38,559 bases of DNA from positions 1 through 38,559 of the forward strand of contig CAKKOZ010000116.1 of assembly GCA_919901335.1 (NCBI GenBank), read 5' to 3'. Shown piece by piece: positions 1 through 8,411 of this stretch (position 1 is the first letter of the stretch; the number at the start of each line of letters is the position of its first letter). Origin of the DNA: Nitrospiria bacterium. Lineage in GTDB: Bacteria > Nitrospirota > Nitrospiria > JACQBZ01. Below the pieces are notes generated by a model. That model made no database searches and had not been told where the DNA came from. It saw nothing but the letters and a program-made list of their open reading frames with translations. The position numbers were made by a program, and so were the translations under genes.

Positions 1-1571
1 GACCGGCTGACGCGCACATAATAGGTCCCATCGGCCGGCGCCGTGAAGAGCACCTTTGAGGACAGGGTGGTGGCATCGTTCGGCGGACAGTTGGACTGCT
101 GCGTGACGGGATTCACGCCGCAGGTGCTGCTCTTGGTCACGGTCGTCGCATCATCGTTGACGGACAACACCGTGGTCCCACTCGTGTTCAGGACCTCCAG
201 GAAGCTGTCCGCGCCATTGGTCAGCCCCGATGTCCTTACGGTGTATATAGTGCCCAGCGTGGCCGAGAAGCTGACATAGTCCACATCCCCGGAGGGATAA
301 AAGGTGTGGGTCTGGATTGGAGCATTCACCGTAATGGGCTTGGCATTTGCCGCGGTATCGTCCGGCTCGAAGCCGTCCGCCTTGAGCGCCATCTGGCGAT
401 CTGCCACGACCGTTTCCATTTCGGCCGGTAAGCCATAGCCCCGCACAAACCATCCGTCCCAGAAATCCTCAAAGCTGACGTTGGTGATTCCGCAGTTGGT
501 GCAGATAAGATCGTTGGCGAATACGTCCCAGATGGGCGTCATGCCGGCCGAGACGGCATCCCATCCCTCCACGGTAGAAGGAGCATCAAAAATATCCCAC
601 AACGCCGCTGCCACCGAAAGCTCGTTGGTGGTGTAGATCGCGGCTGAAGAGAGGCCGGTGGGCGTCAGGTTCTCAATCTCAAATGACAACTGCGCCACCG
701 TGCCGCTTGTGTCCATATATAAAGGGTCATTTCTAACGGCACTGGTGAAGAAGTTTCCCCACCCTTCCGACCAGGAAAGACGGATGTCCTGAGTGTTGTC
801 ATCCAGATAATGAATCCCGCCAGGAGAATGATCCTTTGAATAATTGTCCGCGATGAAATGGCCGTACTCATGAAGCAAAACCGGATCGTCGTATTCATCC
901 GTATCACCGACGGATAGCGGACAGTCTTCAGTATTCCCGCCGCCTAAGATATGGATCGAGTCATCGGCTGGATCGAAATAGGTTCCATCGCAACTGCCGG
1001 CGGCCCACTCGGCCGTGACCAGGGGTGGAGGCACGCCGGCCAGGGTGGTCACAAATTCCGCCCCGGTGAGCAAGACATCGAGGATATTAAACACCCCGCC
1101 GATATCGGCCGTGGTCGCGGTCAGGTCCACGCCGCTGAAACCGGGCGCCATGCTGTCATCAATGCCGAGGGTGATGATGGCATACAGCACGCCGCTTGAA
1201 TTACTAACCGTCACCGTACTGTCGGCGGTCTGGGCTCTCACCCGTACATACACCCCGGCCTGACCGGTGTTGGTAAAGGCGAGGCTGTAGCTACCATCCA
1301 GAGCCGTTGCGCCTGAGGTTAGAACACGGCTGTCCGCATCCCGTACGACTTCCACAATGGCTTTACGGACGGGATGGAGGACCGTGCCCGTAAATCCACC
1401 GCTGTCGTAAGGCCGGTCCTCGTACTGAATCGTTCCGGTAATCGTGACGGATGTGCCGTTGCCGGGGCTGCTTCCAGGCTCATTCTTTTCACCGTTACAA
1501 CCGGTGAGATAGAGAACGATCCCAAGGAGAACAAAAAAAGACCCCCGAACTGTTTCTTGTCGTCTTTTCAT
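1..1571 (-). CDS. Lipoprotein zinc metalloprotease with PPC-like domain (C-terminus outside window)
   Basis: This gene is open to the left edge, so only its first ~523 codons are visible. The N-terminus is a lipoprotein signal with lipobox LTGC (Cys25). Residues ~40-118 look like a carboxypeptidase-regulatory-type beta sandwich. HEYGH at residues 234-238 is a zinc-protease HExxH motif, and SEGWGNFF (Glu269), about 30 residues later, fits the third ligand of a gluzincin. The visible C-terminal part (DVDYVSF ... ADSFLEVL ... DGTYYVRVS) resembles a bacterial pre-peptidase C-terminal (PPC) domain, common in secreted proteases. The start ATG lies 3 bp after the stop of the upstream secreted-protein gene, so the two are probably cotranscribed. 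Its position downstream of type II secretion genes makes it a candidate exported or surface protease; that role is inferred. The exact peptidase family is uncertain. Confidence 0.85.
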   Translation of the reverse strand, partial: MKRRQETVRGSFFVLLGIVLYLTGCNGEKNEPGSSPGNGTSVTITGTIQYEDRPYDSGGFTGTVLHPVRKAIVEVVRDADSRVLTSGATALDGSYSLAFTNTGQAGVYVRVRAQTADSTVTVSNSSGVLYAIITLGIDDSMAPGFSGVDLTATTADIGGVFNILDVLLTGAEFVTTLAGVPPPLVTAEWAAGSCDGTYFDPADDSIHILGGGNTEDCPLSVGDTDEYDDPVLLHEYGHFIADNYSKDHSPGGIHYLDDNTQDIRLSWSEGWGNFFTSAVRNDPLYMDTSGTVAQLSFEIENLTPTGLSSAAIYTTNELSVAAALWDIFDAPSTVEGWDAVSAGMTPIWDVFANDLICTNCGITNVSFEDFWDGWFVRGYGLPAEMETVVADRQMALKADGFEPDDTAANAKPITVNAPIQTHTFYPSGDVDYVSFSATLGTIYTVRTSGLTNGADSFLEVLNTSGTTVLSVNDDATTVTKSSTCGVNPVTQQSNCPPNDATTLSSKVLFTAPADGTYYVRVSR

Positions 1572-1574
1572 AGA

Positions 1575-2063
1575 TTATCTGACCGGGATCTCGATGATAG
1601 ACTTTCCCTCGCGGTCCATCTTGATCCGAGGCCGGGGTTTTTCCATCCCAGGCGGACGGGACGACGGCTCAAGAACGATGGAGGTGGCCTGTGTCCAGGT
1701 GGAACCGTTGGGAAGTGTGACGGTGGCCCGGCCGATGATCTCGTAAGACGGGTCTGCAAGGGGACCGACGTGAATCATGAGTGAAACCGGTTGATCTTTA
1801 GCAGCCGCTCCGGTCCAGTGAAGCAGCCCATCCGCATGGGCAAGGCCTTCCGGAAGTTCCACCGAAACGGTTAGTTGGGAAGCATCCGTACGGGAGGTAA
1901 CGGTCAAGGTTACGTCCACCACCCCACCAGGGGCGGGTGAAGCATCGGTGGTCATCGCCAGATCCAGCGGCCCTCGCGGCTTGCCTGCAAGGCTTTGCCC
2001 CGCATTTATTAATGAAAGGCTCACAATAGCCAGAATAAAGATAATTCTATTTTTGGATTGCAT
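1575..2063 (-). CDS. Secreted beta-rich protein of unknown function
   Basis: This 162-residue protein has a clear signal peptide: a basic start, a hydrophobic core (IIFILAIVSLSLI) and a likely cleavage after QSLA. The mature part has alternating beta-strand patterns (VDVTLTVTS, LTVSVELPEG, VSLMIHV, GRATVTLPNG) like an immunoglobulin-type sandwich, and ends in a basic, proline-rich tail. I do not recognise a named family. The stop codon is 3 bp before the start of the metalloprotease lipoprotein, which suggests co-translation and possibly a partner such as an accessory protein or inhibitor; that is inference. A GGGA stretch sits 7 nt before the ATG as a ribosome-binding site. Confidence 0.8.
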   Translation of the reverse strand: MQSKNRIIFILAIVSLSLINAGQSLAGKPRGPLDLAMTTDASPAPGGVVDVTLTVTSRTDASQLTVSVELPEGLAHADGLLHWTGAAAKDQPVSLMIHVGPLADPSYEIIGRATVTLPNGSTWTQATSIVLEPSSRPPGMEKPRPRIKMDREGKSIIEIPVR

Positions 2064-2120
2064 GAAGAGGTCCCTTCCTTGCCCCCATCGGCCGGCGGGC
2101 AGGTTTCGGCAGACGGTGGA

Positions 2121-3128
2121 TTATTCGATCTGCCACGAAATGAAGCTTGTTTTAGTTCCTTCTCTTTTAATCATGGCCGTAGCGATTTTCTCGGTCTCGT
2201 GCATGATCCCGTGAGCCTGGATCGTGAAGTAACCGCTCTTGCCATCGACCCGCCTTCGGCAGGCGGGATCGGTCAGACAGCTCGTTGCGCAGCCCGTCAA
2301 AGAGTCGGCATTGATCGGCGGCGTATAGGGCCGCCCGTTCTGGATGCAGGTCGCGGTGTCGACGGTGATGTCATTATACAGCGTCCGCAACACCGGCGAG
2401 TCGGCCGTATTGATATTGATCAACCCGTTTCCGTTCGGGCCCTTAAGCGAAACCGTCGTCAGGTACGGGCGGATCTTACGGTAGATTTCCGGCGTCACCC
2501 CGTTGACCAGCCGCAGTTCCGAAATCGTGTCCATCGGACCGTTCTTGCAACGGTACGGGGGGCTTAAGCGCTGATAATAAAAATCCTCGGCTCCGTTGAA
2601 CCCCTGATCATCGTTTTCATCCACCCAGTCCTCGATCGACTGGGCGATCGTCTCGGCCGCATCGGCATCCAGTTCCAGAACGGCGAAAAGCCGCCGGAGC
2701 ATCGCCCTGGCATCGTCTCTCCCTGTACCACCGTCGGCGAGTCGGTTGACATCAATCTTGCCGGCCTCATCCGTGATCTCGACCGAGACGAACCCCTCTC
2801 CGACCGGATAGGGCGGAAACGGCGTAGCCCAGAACTCGTCCAGCCCGTCGTATTTCGCGCTCTCCACGCGTTTTGCGTCGTCCTTGAGCACCGCGCGGGC
2901 CGCGGTCGCGCCGGCTTTGGCCAGGTAGGTCGCTTGGATTCCATCCCGAAAATTTCCGGCCGTGATGAGGTTGATCCTGGCGCCGTGATCAAACTCCACG
3001 ATCACGGCCGTCAGCAGCACCAGAACCACCAGGGTTAAAAGCAGCGCGATGCCGCGTTGATTATTTAATAACTCACCGATCCGAACCTTCTCTGCCGTTC
3101 GACTTTTCACTTTCAAACCGCCGATCAT
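2121..3128 (-). CDS. gspK: Type II secretion minor pseudopilin GspK
   Basis: GspK caps the tip of the type II secretion pseudopilus together with GspI and GspJ. The 335-residue product has a basic leader ending NNQRG, with predicted prepilin-peptidase cleavage after Gly26. The following hydrophobic helix (IALLLTLVVLVLL) lacks Glu at position +5, as is usual for GspK. A large soluble domain follows with family features: the Asp-rich segment EDWVDENDDQGFNGAED (about 166-182), DTISELRLVNGVTPEIYRKI (about 200-219) and GLININTA (about 235-242). Unusually, it is separated from gspM by an oppositely oriented lipoprotein gene starting 20 bp from its own start, so it needs its own promoter. A short GC-rich palindrome encodes residues 288-294. 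The nearest GGAGG is about 12 nt before the ATG, which is distant. Confidence 0.95.
   Translation of the reverse strand: MIGGLKVKSRTAEKVRIGELLNNQRGIALLLTLVVLVLLTAVIVEFDHGARINLITAGNFRDGIQATYLAKAGATAARAVLKDDAKRVESAKYDGLDEFWATPFPPYPVGEGFVSVEITDEAGKIDVNRLADGGTGRDDARAMLRRLFAVLELDADAAETIAQSIEDWVDENDDQGFNGAEDFYYQRLSPPYRCKNGPMDTISELRLVNGVTPEIYRKIRPYLTTVSLKGPNGNGLININTADSPVLRTLYNDITVDTATCIQNGRPYTPPINADSLTGCATSCLTDPACRRRVDGKSGYFTIQAHGIMHETEKIATAMIKREGTKTSFISWQIE
2249..2267. repeat. GC-rich hairpin repeat inside gspK
   Basis: Seven-base arms CCCGCCT/AGGCGGG flank the loop TCGGC. The element is in frame and encodes gspK residues 288-294 (PACRRRV). Similar GC-rich palindromes occur in gspL, gspI and ispE in this window, which suggests a dispersed family. 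Confidence 0.55.
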
Positions 3129-3148
3129 TCTGTTACAATGCCTCCCAG

Positions 3149-4039
3149 ATGAAGCCGTTGATACCCATCACAAAAGTACTGCCGGGCCGCGCTTTCGCCT
3201 GGATTCCGGCCATCCTCTTCTTCCCTCTGATCATCACCGGCTGCGGGGACAAGAAAGACGAGGGAGTCGAGGCCGTTTTCCTGGCCGATTTTTCCAATGC
3301 GGGCGTCGGCGACAGCGGCAGTTATCCGGACGGCTTTCTTACCTCGGACGCGATCCAGATCGGGGTAAAGAGCGTCAAACTGATCAAGGCCGAGGAAACC
3401 GAACCGTCCTATACCATTTTTGACACCGAGGACAACACCGACCCGGTGGTTCTGGATCTGAACGCGACCACACAGTCGGCCGTGATCAATCCCGTTTTTC
3501 CGACCGGATGCCCCTGCGACTTCAGCAAGGTCCAGGTCGAGCTGACCTTTATGGAAGTCCAAGTACCGGTGTATGACGGCGACATCGCCGTCAATCGGCG
3601 GTTCCGCTTCTACACCATAGACCTGACCGATCCGGATCTCGGGGTCCCGGTCACGGCGGGTGACGTCCTGGTCGCCGATCTTTCCAACGCCTTGAGTTTC
3701 AACTGGATCGACACGACCGATGGAGGATTCGTATCGCTTACGTCGGCAAGGCCGACCGTCCCGCTTCAGGTCCCGGCGGCCCGATTTCCCGATGACGCCT
3801 ACGGCGCCGCCGTCACGATGGACCTGCCCTCATTTTTTGAAATCCCGGACAAACCCGAAGGCATGCTCACGGTCACGCTGACCGTCCATGCGGGCAGCCT
3901 CTTCTTTTACGACGAGACGGATACCGAAGAACCCGCACTGACCCGCTTCGACCGTTACACGGATGGACGGCTGAACGCGAACGAGCCCGACTCTCATTTC
4001 TATCCCACCTTCCCGACGATCACGGCCGCATTCGAATAA
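3149..4039 (+). CDS. Predicted secreted lipoprotein of unknown function
   Basis: This 296-residue protein has a hydrophobic export signal (WIPAILFFPLIITGC) with lipobox ITGC, so it is probably lipidated. The mature part is acidic and beta-rich (DFSNAGVGDSGSYPDGF, VQVELTFMEVQVPVYDGDI, LTVTLTVHAGSLFF). I recognise no named domain. It is the only plus-strand gene in the type II secretion region and sits between gspM, ending 6 bp from gspM's stop in a convergent arrangement, and gspK, from whose start it diverges. It could be a transferred gene, a substrate or an accessory factor; the sequence does not decide. The ribosome-binding site is poor. A weak -10-like TACAAT lies only about 10 bp before the ATG. 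Confidence 0.8.
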   Translation: MKPLIPITKVLPGRAFAWIPAILFFPLIITGCGDKKDEGVEAVFLADFSNAGVGDSGSYPDGFLTSDAIQIGVKSVKLIKAEETEPSYTIFDTEDNTDPVVLDLNATTQSAVINPVFPTGCPCDFSKVQVELTFMEVQVPVYDGDIAVNRRFRFYTIDLTDPDLGVPVTAGDVLVADLSNALSFNWIDTTDGGFVSLTSARPTVPLQVPAARFPDDAYGAAVTMDLPSFFEIPDKPEGMLTVTLTVHAGSLFFYDETDTEEPALTRFDRYTDGRLNANEPDSHFYPTFPTITAAFE

Positions 4040-4044
4040 GCCGA

Positions 4045-4632
4045 TTACCCGGGTTTCTCGTACGTGCTCACCAAAAACGTCACGTCCAAAAACTGCGGAT
4101 TGGCGTAACGCGTCCGAAAATGCAGGTTTTTGATCTTCAAGACATGCGGGGCCTGCTCGATCGAGGAGAGGAACCGCACGGCCTGATCCAGCGTGACGTT
4201 TTCGATTTTCATCTCGACCGAGGTTTCACGGTATTGACCCACCATCGCCATCGTCTGAGGCCGCATGTAGGCGATCCGCGACCGCACGTCGGCCGGGCCG
4301 GCCAGCGACTCCAGGAATGAAAGAAGGGAGAACCGCCCCTGGTCTTTTTGGATGCGCTCGTCCAGCGAGCCGACCCGGCCCTTGATCTGAACATACTCCC
4401 GGCGGATCTGGTCCAGCGTCGTCAAGGCCTCCTGCTTCTGACGGATCAGACGGTCGAGCCCCTTCATCCGGTCCAGATACAACGCGACCGAGGAGTAAAC
4501 ACCGTAGAGCAGCAGGCCGACGAGGGTGATTCCGCCGATGATGAGATAGAGCCTCTCGCGGGACGTGATACCGTCGCGCCGGAAGCGGGCCAGAAGCGTC
4601 TGCATGAAAGCCGATCGGAAAAGGATGTTCAT
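4045..4632 (-). CDS. gspM: Type II secretion inner-membrane protein GspM
   Basis: GspM is a bitopic inner-membrane protein that pairs with GspL in the assembly platform. The 195-residue product has a short cytoplasmic N-terminus, one membrane helix (LYLIIGGITLVGLLLYGVY, about 28-46), a coiled-coil stretch (about 53-95) and a ferredoxin-like periplasmic domain in which TSVEMKIENVTLDQAVRFL is recognisable. Length is slightly above the family's usual ~160-180 residues. Its ATG overlaps the gspL stop by 4 bp (ATGA), showing translational coupling. It is the last gene of the continuous gsp operon before the inverted lipoprotein gene. Confidence 0.9.
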   Translation of the reverse strand: MNILFRSAFMQTLLARFRRDGITSRERLYLIIGGITLVGLLLYGVYSSVALYLDRMKGLDRLIRQKQEALTTLDQIRREYVQIKGRVGSLDERIQKDQGRFSLLSFLESLAGPADVRSRIAYMRPQTMAMVGQYRETSVEMKIENVTLDQAVRFLSSIEQAPHVLKIKNLHFRTRYANPQFLDVTFLVSTYEKPG

Positions 4633-6296
4633 TCGAGATCCTTGGGTGCCAGCGTCATGGTCAGGCGGAAGCGCACCTTGGATTGGTCCGCGCTGACCTT
4701 CGCATCGCTGACCGTCACGTCGCGAAACGCCTCGAACTGCCCCAGCGAGGCCTTGACCCTGTCGACCGATTCAAAGCTGTCCGTCTCGGCCTCCAGCCTA
4801 AGCCGACCCGACTCGATCACAAGGTCCTGAACCTCGATCTTGACCGCCGGAGGCATCCGTTGGGTCAGCTCGGCCATCAATTGCAGCGGCGTCCAGTCGC
4901 CCGTTCCGAATAACGCGGCCCTCTTTCTCATCTCGGCGACGGCCGTCTTCGCCTGCTGGACCTCGTCCACCACATTTTTCACCTCCGGGAACATCGTCCG
5001 GAACTGCTCGCGAACCTCCGTCTTCAATGTCCGGTACTGGCTCGCCTGAAGCGTGTATTGTGTATACAGGTCCACGGCCGCGACCGCCGCGACTAAAAGC
5101 GCCCCGATCCAGAGATAGCGGACGCGGGCCGTGGATGCGGTCGCCTCGCGGCCATGAGCGAATTCGCCCTTGCGAAAATTCATCCGGGACCCGCCCGTCT
5201 GGCGGGCGCCTTTCAGGGCCAGTCCCAGACCCAGGCCGAAGGCCGGGTCCCACCCGGTTTCGTTTCCCGGTGCGATCTTGGGCGCGCGGGTTACGGCCTG
5301 TATTCCCAGTTCGGATGCGAGATAAGGCTCCAGCCCTTTGAGCTTGCTCCCGCCGCCGTACAAAGAAAATTCCGTCAGAGGGGCCCGGCCGTCCGCCTGT
5401 CCCGGCATCATCGCAGCCGGGACTGGTTCATTCGCCTCAAAAACATGAACCGTTCGGACCAGCTCCGAGATAAACGGTTCAAGCGCCCGGCGGATCGTCT
5501 GCGAAACCCCCTTCTGATGGAGTCGGGAAATGCCGGAATCCTCAAGGCCGGCCTGTCGTTTCCATTCCTCGGCCTCCTCCGGCGGGATCCCGCATGCATC
5601 CGACAGCGCCGCCGTCAGGTCCCGGCCTCCCCACAGGATGGTCCGGATAAAGGCTGCCTGTCCGCGGCGGAGGATGCAAACGACCGTCTTCGAGGCCCCG
5701 ATCTCCAGCACGGCCGTGCCGGCGGCGGGAATACCCGGAGCGGACGAATCGAGAAGGAGATGGCGCGCAAGGTTCATCAGGGCCAAGCCGTCCAGCCCCA
5801 CCGCTTCGGGATCAATTCCGGCCCGTGCCAATTGCTCCAGATAATTCTTCACCAGGCCGCGCGGAGCGGCCGCGGCCAGCAGGTTCATCTTCCCGCCCGT
5901 TGCATCAATCACCTCATAGTCCACCACAACCTCGTCGAGCGGATAAGGAAGAAGCGCCTCGATCTCGAACGGAACCAGCTTTTCGAGTTTTCGGACATCG
6001 TTGAAGGGAAGGGTCAGCGTCCGAAGCGAGATCAGATGGGCCGGGAGGGAAACCACGACGCGATCCATCGGCAATTGGTGCTCGGCAATCCATTCCTTCA
6101 ATCCCGGCACACCCTCCCTCGCCCAGTCGAAGGGACCCTGAATGCGGGACAGGTCCCGCTGATTGAGGATGCCCGTAACGTGGGTATAACCGCCCGCCCA
6201 TTCCAGCCCCAACCAGCCCTTTCGAAGACAGACCGCCTTCACCGAAGAGGAACCGATATCAAGACCCATAATCGGTTGAACCATGATTGACTTCAT
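4629..6296 (-). CDS. gspL: Type II secretion protein GspL with full PilM-like and PilN-like modules
   Basis: GspL links the GspE ATPase to the inner-membrane platform. This 555-residue protein is longer than usual GspL (about 400). Residues 1-365 form an actin-like, PilM-type domain with GLDIGSSSVKAV (11-22), AVLEIGASKTVVCI (195-208) and LYGGGSKLKGL (312-322). After a linker, a stretch starting MNFRKGEF (372) resembles the start of PilN. It continues through a membrane helix (about 394-412), a coiled coil and a ferredoxin-like periplasmic domain (VKIEVQDLVIESGRLRLEAE). The start ATG overlaps the gspN stop by 4 bp. The linker is encoded partly by a GC-rich palindrome. The gene position between gspN and gspM supports GspL over a stand-alone pilus protein. 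Confidence 0.88.
   Translation of the reverse strand: MKSIMVQPIMGLDIGSSSVKAVCLRKGWLGLEWAGGYTHVTGILNQRDLSRIQGPFDWAREGVPGLKEWIAEHQLPMDRVVVSLPAHLISLRTLTLPFNDVRKLEKLVPFEIEALLPYPLDEVVVDYEVIDATGGKMNLLAAAAPRGLVKNYLEQLARAGIDPEAVGLDGLALMNLARHLLLDSSAPGIPAAGTAVLEIGASKTVVCILRRGQAAFIRTILWGGRDLTAALSDACGIPPEEAEEWKRQAGLEDSGISRLHQKGVSQTIRRALEPFISELVRTVHVFEANEPVPAAMMPGQADGRAPLTEFSLYGGGSKLKGLEPYLASELGIQAVTRAPKIAPGNETGWDPAFGLGLGLALKGARQTGGSRMNFRKGEFAHGREATASTARVRYLWIGALLVAAVAAVDLYTQYTLQASQYRTLKTEVREQFRTMFPEVKNVVDEVQQAKTAVAEMRKRAALFGTGDWTPLQLMAELTQRMPPAVKIEVQDLVIESGRLRLEAETDSFESVDRVKASLGQFEAFRDVTVSDAKVSADQSKVRFRLTMTLAPKDLE
5191..5205. repeat. GC-rich palindrome at the GspL module junction
   Basis: CCGCC and GGCGG arms surround CGTCT. 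It encodes about residues 364-369 (ARQTGG) of gspL, exactly between the PilM-like and PilN-like halves. It is shorter and weaker than the copies in gspK and ispE, so membership in one family is tentative. Confidence 0.35.
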
Positions 6297-7336
6297 TTCC
6301 CGGGCCCTCCCGGCGCGACCGGCGGCCTTGGGGGTTCCCCGGCCCGTTGAGGGGATTTCATGGGCTGTTGAGAGGACTCCACGGGCCGTTCGATGACGAT
6401 CGGCGGATCGAAACCGCCGGCCCCGATTGCCCCCATCGGCACCCCGTTCAGATACGGCGTCGGGTGTCTCAGGGCGCCTCGAAGCGCAAAATCCAGATGG
6501 CCGGACGGCGAGGCCATCGCGGACAGGAGCGCCAGCGGCCCGCCGGACGGACGGCCGGGTCCGGTCGGTTTCCGAAGCGTGACGCGCGAATTGAAGTTTA
6601 GAAGGCTTTCCATAAAGTCCGGCCGGAGGAGAAGGCTCCCGCTGCCCACCAGGTCGAGGGCTTCCCCCTGCGCCGAAAAATTCTCAAGATGACCCATTCC
6701 GCCTTTTAAGGACACATCCCCGTTGATCCGGGCAAATCGGGTTTCCAGGCTTTTCAACGCCACCTCGTTCGCCTCGAGCACCAGCAATCCCTGTCCCTGC
6801 AGTACATCTCCGTTCATCCAGTCATATTCGAACCGGCTGACCCCCACCGCCCCGCTCACATCCCGGGATGGAAGCCGGAATCCCGCCGCGAGCTTTCCCA
6901 GATCGAACCCCTTGCCCGTCGCCTCAAGATGGTATTTCATTCCCCGAGGCGCCCGACGGGCCGTCACCCGGCCGCGGGCCTCGCCGCCCAGACCCCGCAG
7001 TTCAAAATCCAGATCCAACTGTCGGCGCAGGATCGCCCCGACGGGCCAGCCCCCCGACACCTGCTCCGCCGTCCATAAAACCCGGGCGACCGGGCCGGGC
7101 CGGCTGACCGTCACGCCGTTCCAAACCAGCCGGAACGGGAACCGGACACGGCTCTTCTGGACCGAAATCTCAAGACCCGCGGCCCGTTCGATCTTGACCC
7201 GGACCCAGTCCGACAGCTGCTGCCAGGGAAAGGTCAAATACACGAAAACCGTGATGGCGATGACGGCCGCGGTGGCATATCCGATCGCCGCAATCAAACC
7301 GGCCCTATGCCGACTCACCCATTGGAATAATCCCAT
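6293..7336 (-). CDS. gspN: Type II secretion protein GspN
   Basis: GspN is an accessory inner-membrane protein of some type II systems. I take the ATG at 7336 (MGLFQWVSRHRAG), giving 347 residues. It lies 5 bp after the gspJ stop and gives a normal cytoplasmic start. An upstream in-frame start would add 44 arginine-rich residues lying entirely inside gspJ. One membrane helix (LIAAIGYATAAVIAITVFVYLTF) is followed by a periplasmic region with AsmA-like repeated beta features (IKIERAAGLEISVQKSRVRF-type segment near the start, VSLKGGMGHLENFSAQGEAL later) and a proline-rich tail. Its stop overlaps the gspL start. Placement between gspJ and gspL, where gspK usually sits, is atypical. The assignment rests on context and general pattern, as GspN is poorly conserved. 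Confidence 0.8.
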   Translation of the reverse strand: MGLFQWVSRHRAGLIAAIGYATAAVIAITVFVYLTFPWQQLSDWVRVKIERAAGLEISVQKSRVRFPFRLVWNGVTVSRPGPVARVLWTAEQVSGGWPVGAILRRQLDLDFELRGLGGEARGRVTARRAPRGMKYHLEATGKGFDLGKLAAGFRLPSRDVSGAVGVSRFEYDWMNGDVLQGQGLLVLEANEVALKSLETRFARINGDVSLKGGMGHLENFSAQGEALDLVGSGSLLLRPDFMESLLNFNSRVTLRKPTGPGRPSGGPLALLSAMASPSGHLDFALRGALRHPTPYLNGVPMGAIGAGGFDPPIVIERPVESSQQPMKSPQRAGEPPRPPVAPGGPGK

Positions 7337-7341
7337 TCGAG

Positions 7342-7986
7342 TCACGACGTCTGGCCGAGGGGGATATCGGTCTGCGTGATGAAACGGCGCTCGCGGCCGG
7401 TATCGTCTTTCAGAAAAATCTGGATCTCGACCGCCTTCGGCAATTTTTTCAGATCGCCGGCGCTCCATTCATCCGACCATTCTTTCCCGTCGAAGTACCG
7501 GAAGTTCAATCCGACCACCCGCTCGGCCAGTTCATACCGTTCAAGGCTGCCTTCCGACAGACTCAGCAGATTCGTCTCTTCCTCGTGCATCAGGACGGTC
7601 GTCTCGGTTTCCGGAACCGGAACCAGATCATACGTGAGGACCGACACGATCGGATCGGTCATCCCCTCCTCAACCCGGGCATGGGAAAGCGCCGTGAACC
7701 GGAGCGTATCCGAAGACCCGATGGCGGTCAGGCCGTCCTCCCCGACAAACTCAAACGGCGTGGAATCGGCTTGAGCGCCCGGCAGACGCCAGTACGCCGA
7801 CTTTAATTCATTCACCATGATTCCCATGCTGATCCGGGCCGTCTGGTCGATCTCGCTCTCCGCATCCACCTGCTGTGTGGACCGGAGGACCGCATTGAAG
7901 GTCTGATACAACAGCGTGACGAGCACCGCGACAATTCCCAGCGCAACCAGGAGCTCGATCAGCGTGAAACCTCTTTGATCCTTCAC
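7342..7986 (-). CDS. gspJ: Type II secretion minor pseudopilin GspJ
   Basis: GspJ is part of the GspI-J-K tip complex that starts pseudopilus assembly. The 214-residue product has a very short leader (MKDQRG) followed by the canonical FTLIELLVALGIVAVLVTLLYQTF, with Glu at +5 after predicted cleavage at Gly6. The soluble domain contains family segments such as RISMGIMVNELKSAYWR and VVGLNFRYFDGKEWSDEW. The start codon is GTG and shares one base with the gspI stop (TAGTG), so translation is coupled. Length matches the family (about 200). Confidence 0.93.
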   Translation of the reverse strand: MKDQRGFTLIELLVALGIVAVLVTLLYQTFNAVLRSTQQVDAESEIDQTARISMGIMVNELKSAYWRLPGAQADSTPFEFVGEDGLTAIGSSDTLRFTALSHARVEEGMTDPIVSVLTYDLVPVPETETTVLMHEEETNLLSLSEGSLERYELAERVVGLNFRYFDGKEWSDEWSAGDLKKLPKAVEIQIFLKDDTGRERRFITQTDIPLGQTS

Positions 7987-8411
7987 TATTTTTCTTCCAT
8001 CACAAATGTAACCAGAGCCACTGAATTCCGATGCTCCCCATCTTTCCAGCCCACATCCATCCTCACTTCGCGGGCGTAATCAAACGGGGTCGAAAGGACG
8101 GTCTGGGCCCAGTCGAAGGTCTCATCCGGTTCCGGGAACGTCCCGCTTAAAATACCCAGGGCAGGAAAATCCGCCATTTCGACTTCCGAGATCTTCTGCT
8201 GCGCCAGCAGCGTGGCCCGCGTCAGGTACCGCGCCTCCTGATGCTGAAGGATATCGCGGTTGAGGAGTCCCAGGAGGACCACGAAGGTCACGACCAGAAT
8301 CGAGAGCGCAATCATCACCTCTAAAAGGGTGAAGCCCGCCTGTCCCCGCCCCGCCGGCAGGCCGCGTTGCGACTCAAGCCTCTTTCCCGATCTCTTCCCG
8401 ATACCCGTCAT
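7986..8411 (-). CDS. gspI: Type II secretion minor pseudopilin GspI
   Basis: GspI is a minor pseudopilin of the tip complex. The 141-residue product has an N-methylation helix FTLLEVMIALSILVVTFVVL with Glu at +5, after predicted cleavage at Gly26, and the typical GspI segment ATLLAQQKISEVEM. The leader is long (26 residues) and contains GLPAGR, encoded by a GC-rich palindrome-like stretch near 8350-8361. Prepilin peptidase would remove this part. The start overlaps the end of gspH by 38 bp. An internal start closer to the cleavage site is not available as ATG. Confidence 0.92.
   Translation of the reverse strand: MTGIGKRSGKRLESQRGLPAGRGQAGFTLLEVMIALSILVVTFVVLLGLLNRDILQHQEARYLTRATLLAQQKISEVEMADFPALGILSGTFPEPDETFDWAQTVLSTPFDYAREVRMDVGWKDGEHRNSVALVTFVMEEK

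Noticed and set aside
3111..3139. Possible promoter TTTCAA-17-TACAAT before the plus-strand lipoprotein gene
   Set aside because: The -35 element matches only 3 of 6 positions and the -10 lies about 10 bp from the ATG, so it was not listed as a feature.
3125..3562. Minus-strand 145-codon frame opposite the lipoprotein gene
   Set aside because: The plus-strand frame has a clear lipoprotein signal and normal composition; the minus frame has none and would overlap it completely.
7337..7468. N-terminal extension of GspN to 391 residues
   Set aside because: The extra 44 residues lie entirely inside gspJ, are arginine-rich, and would precede the membrane helix without any known role; the ATG at 7336 fits better.
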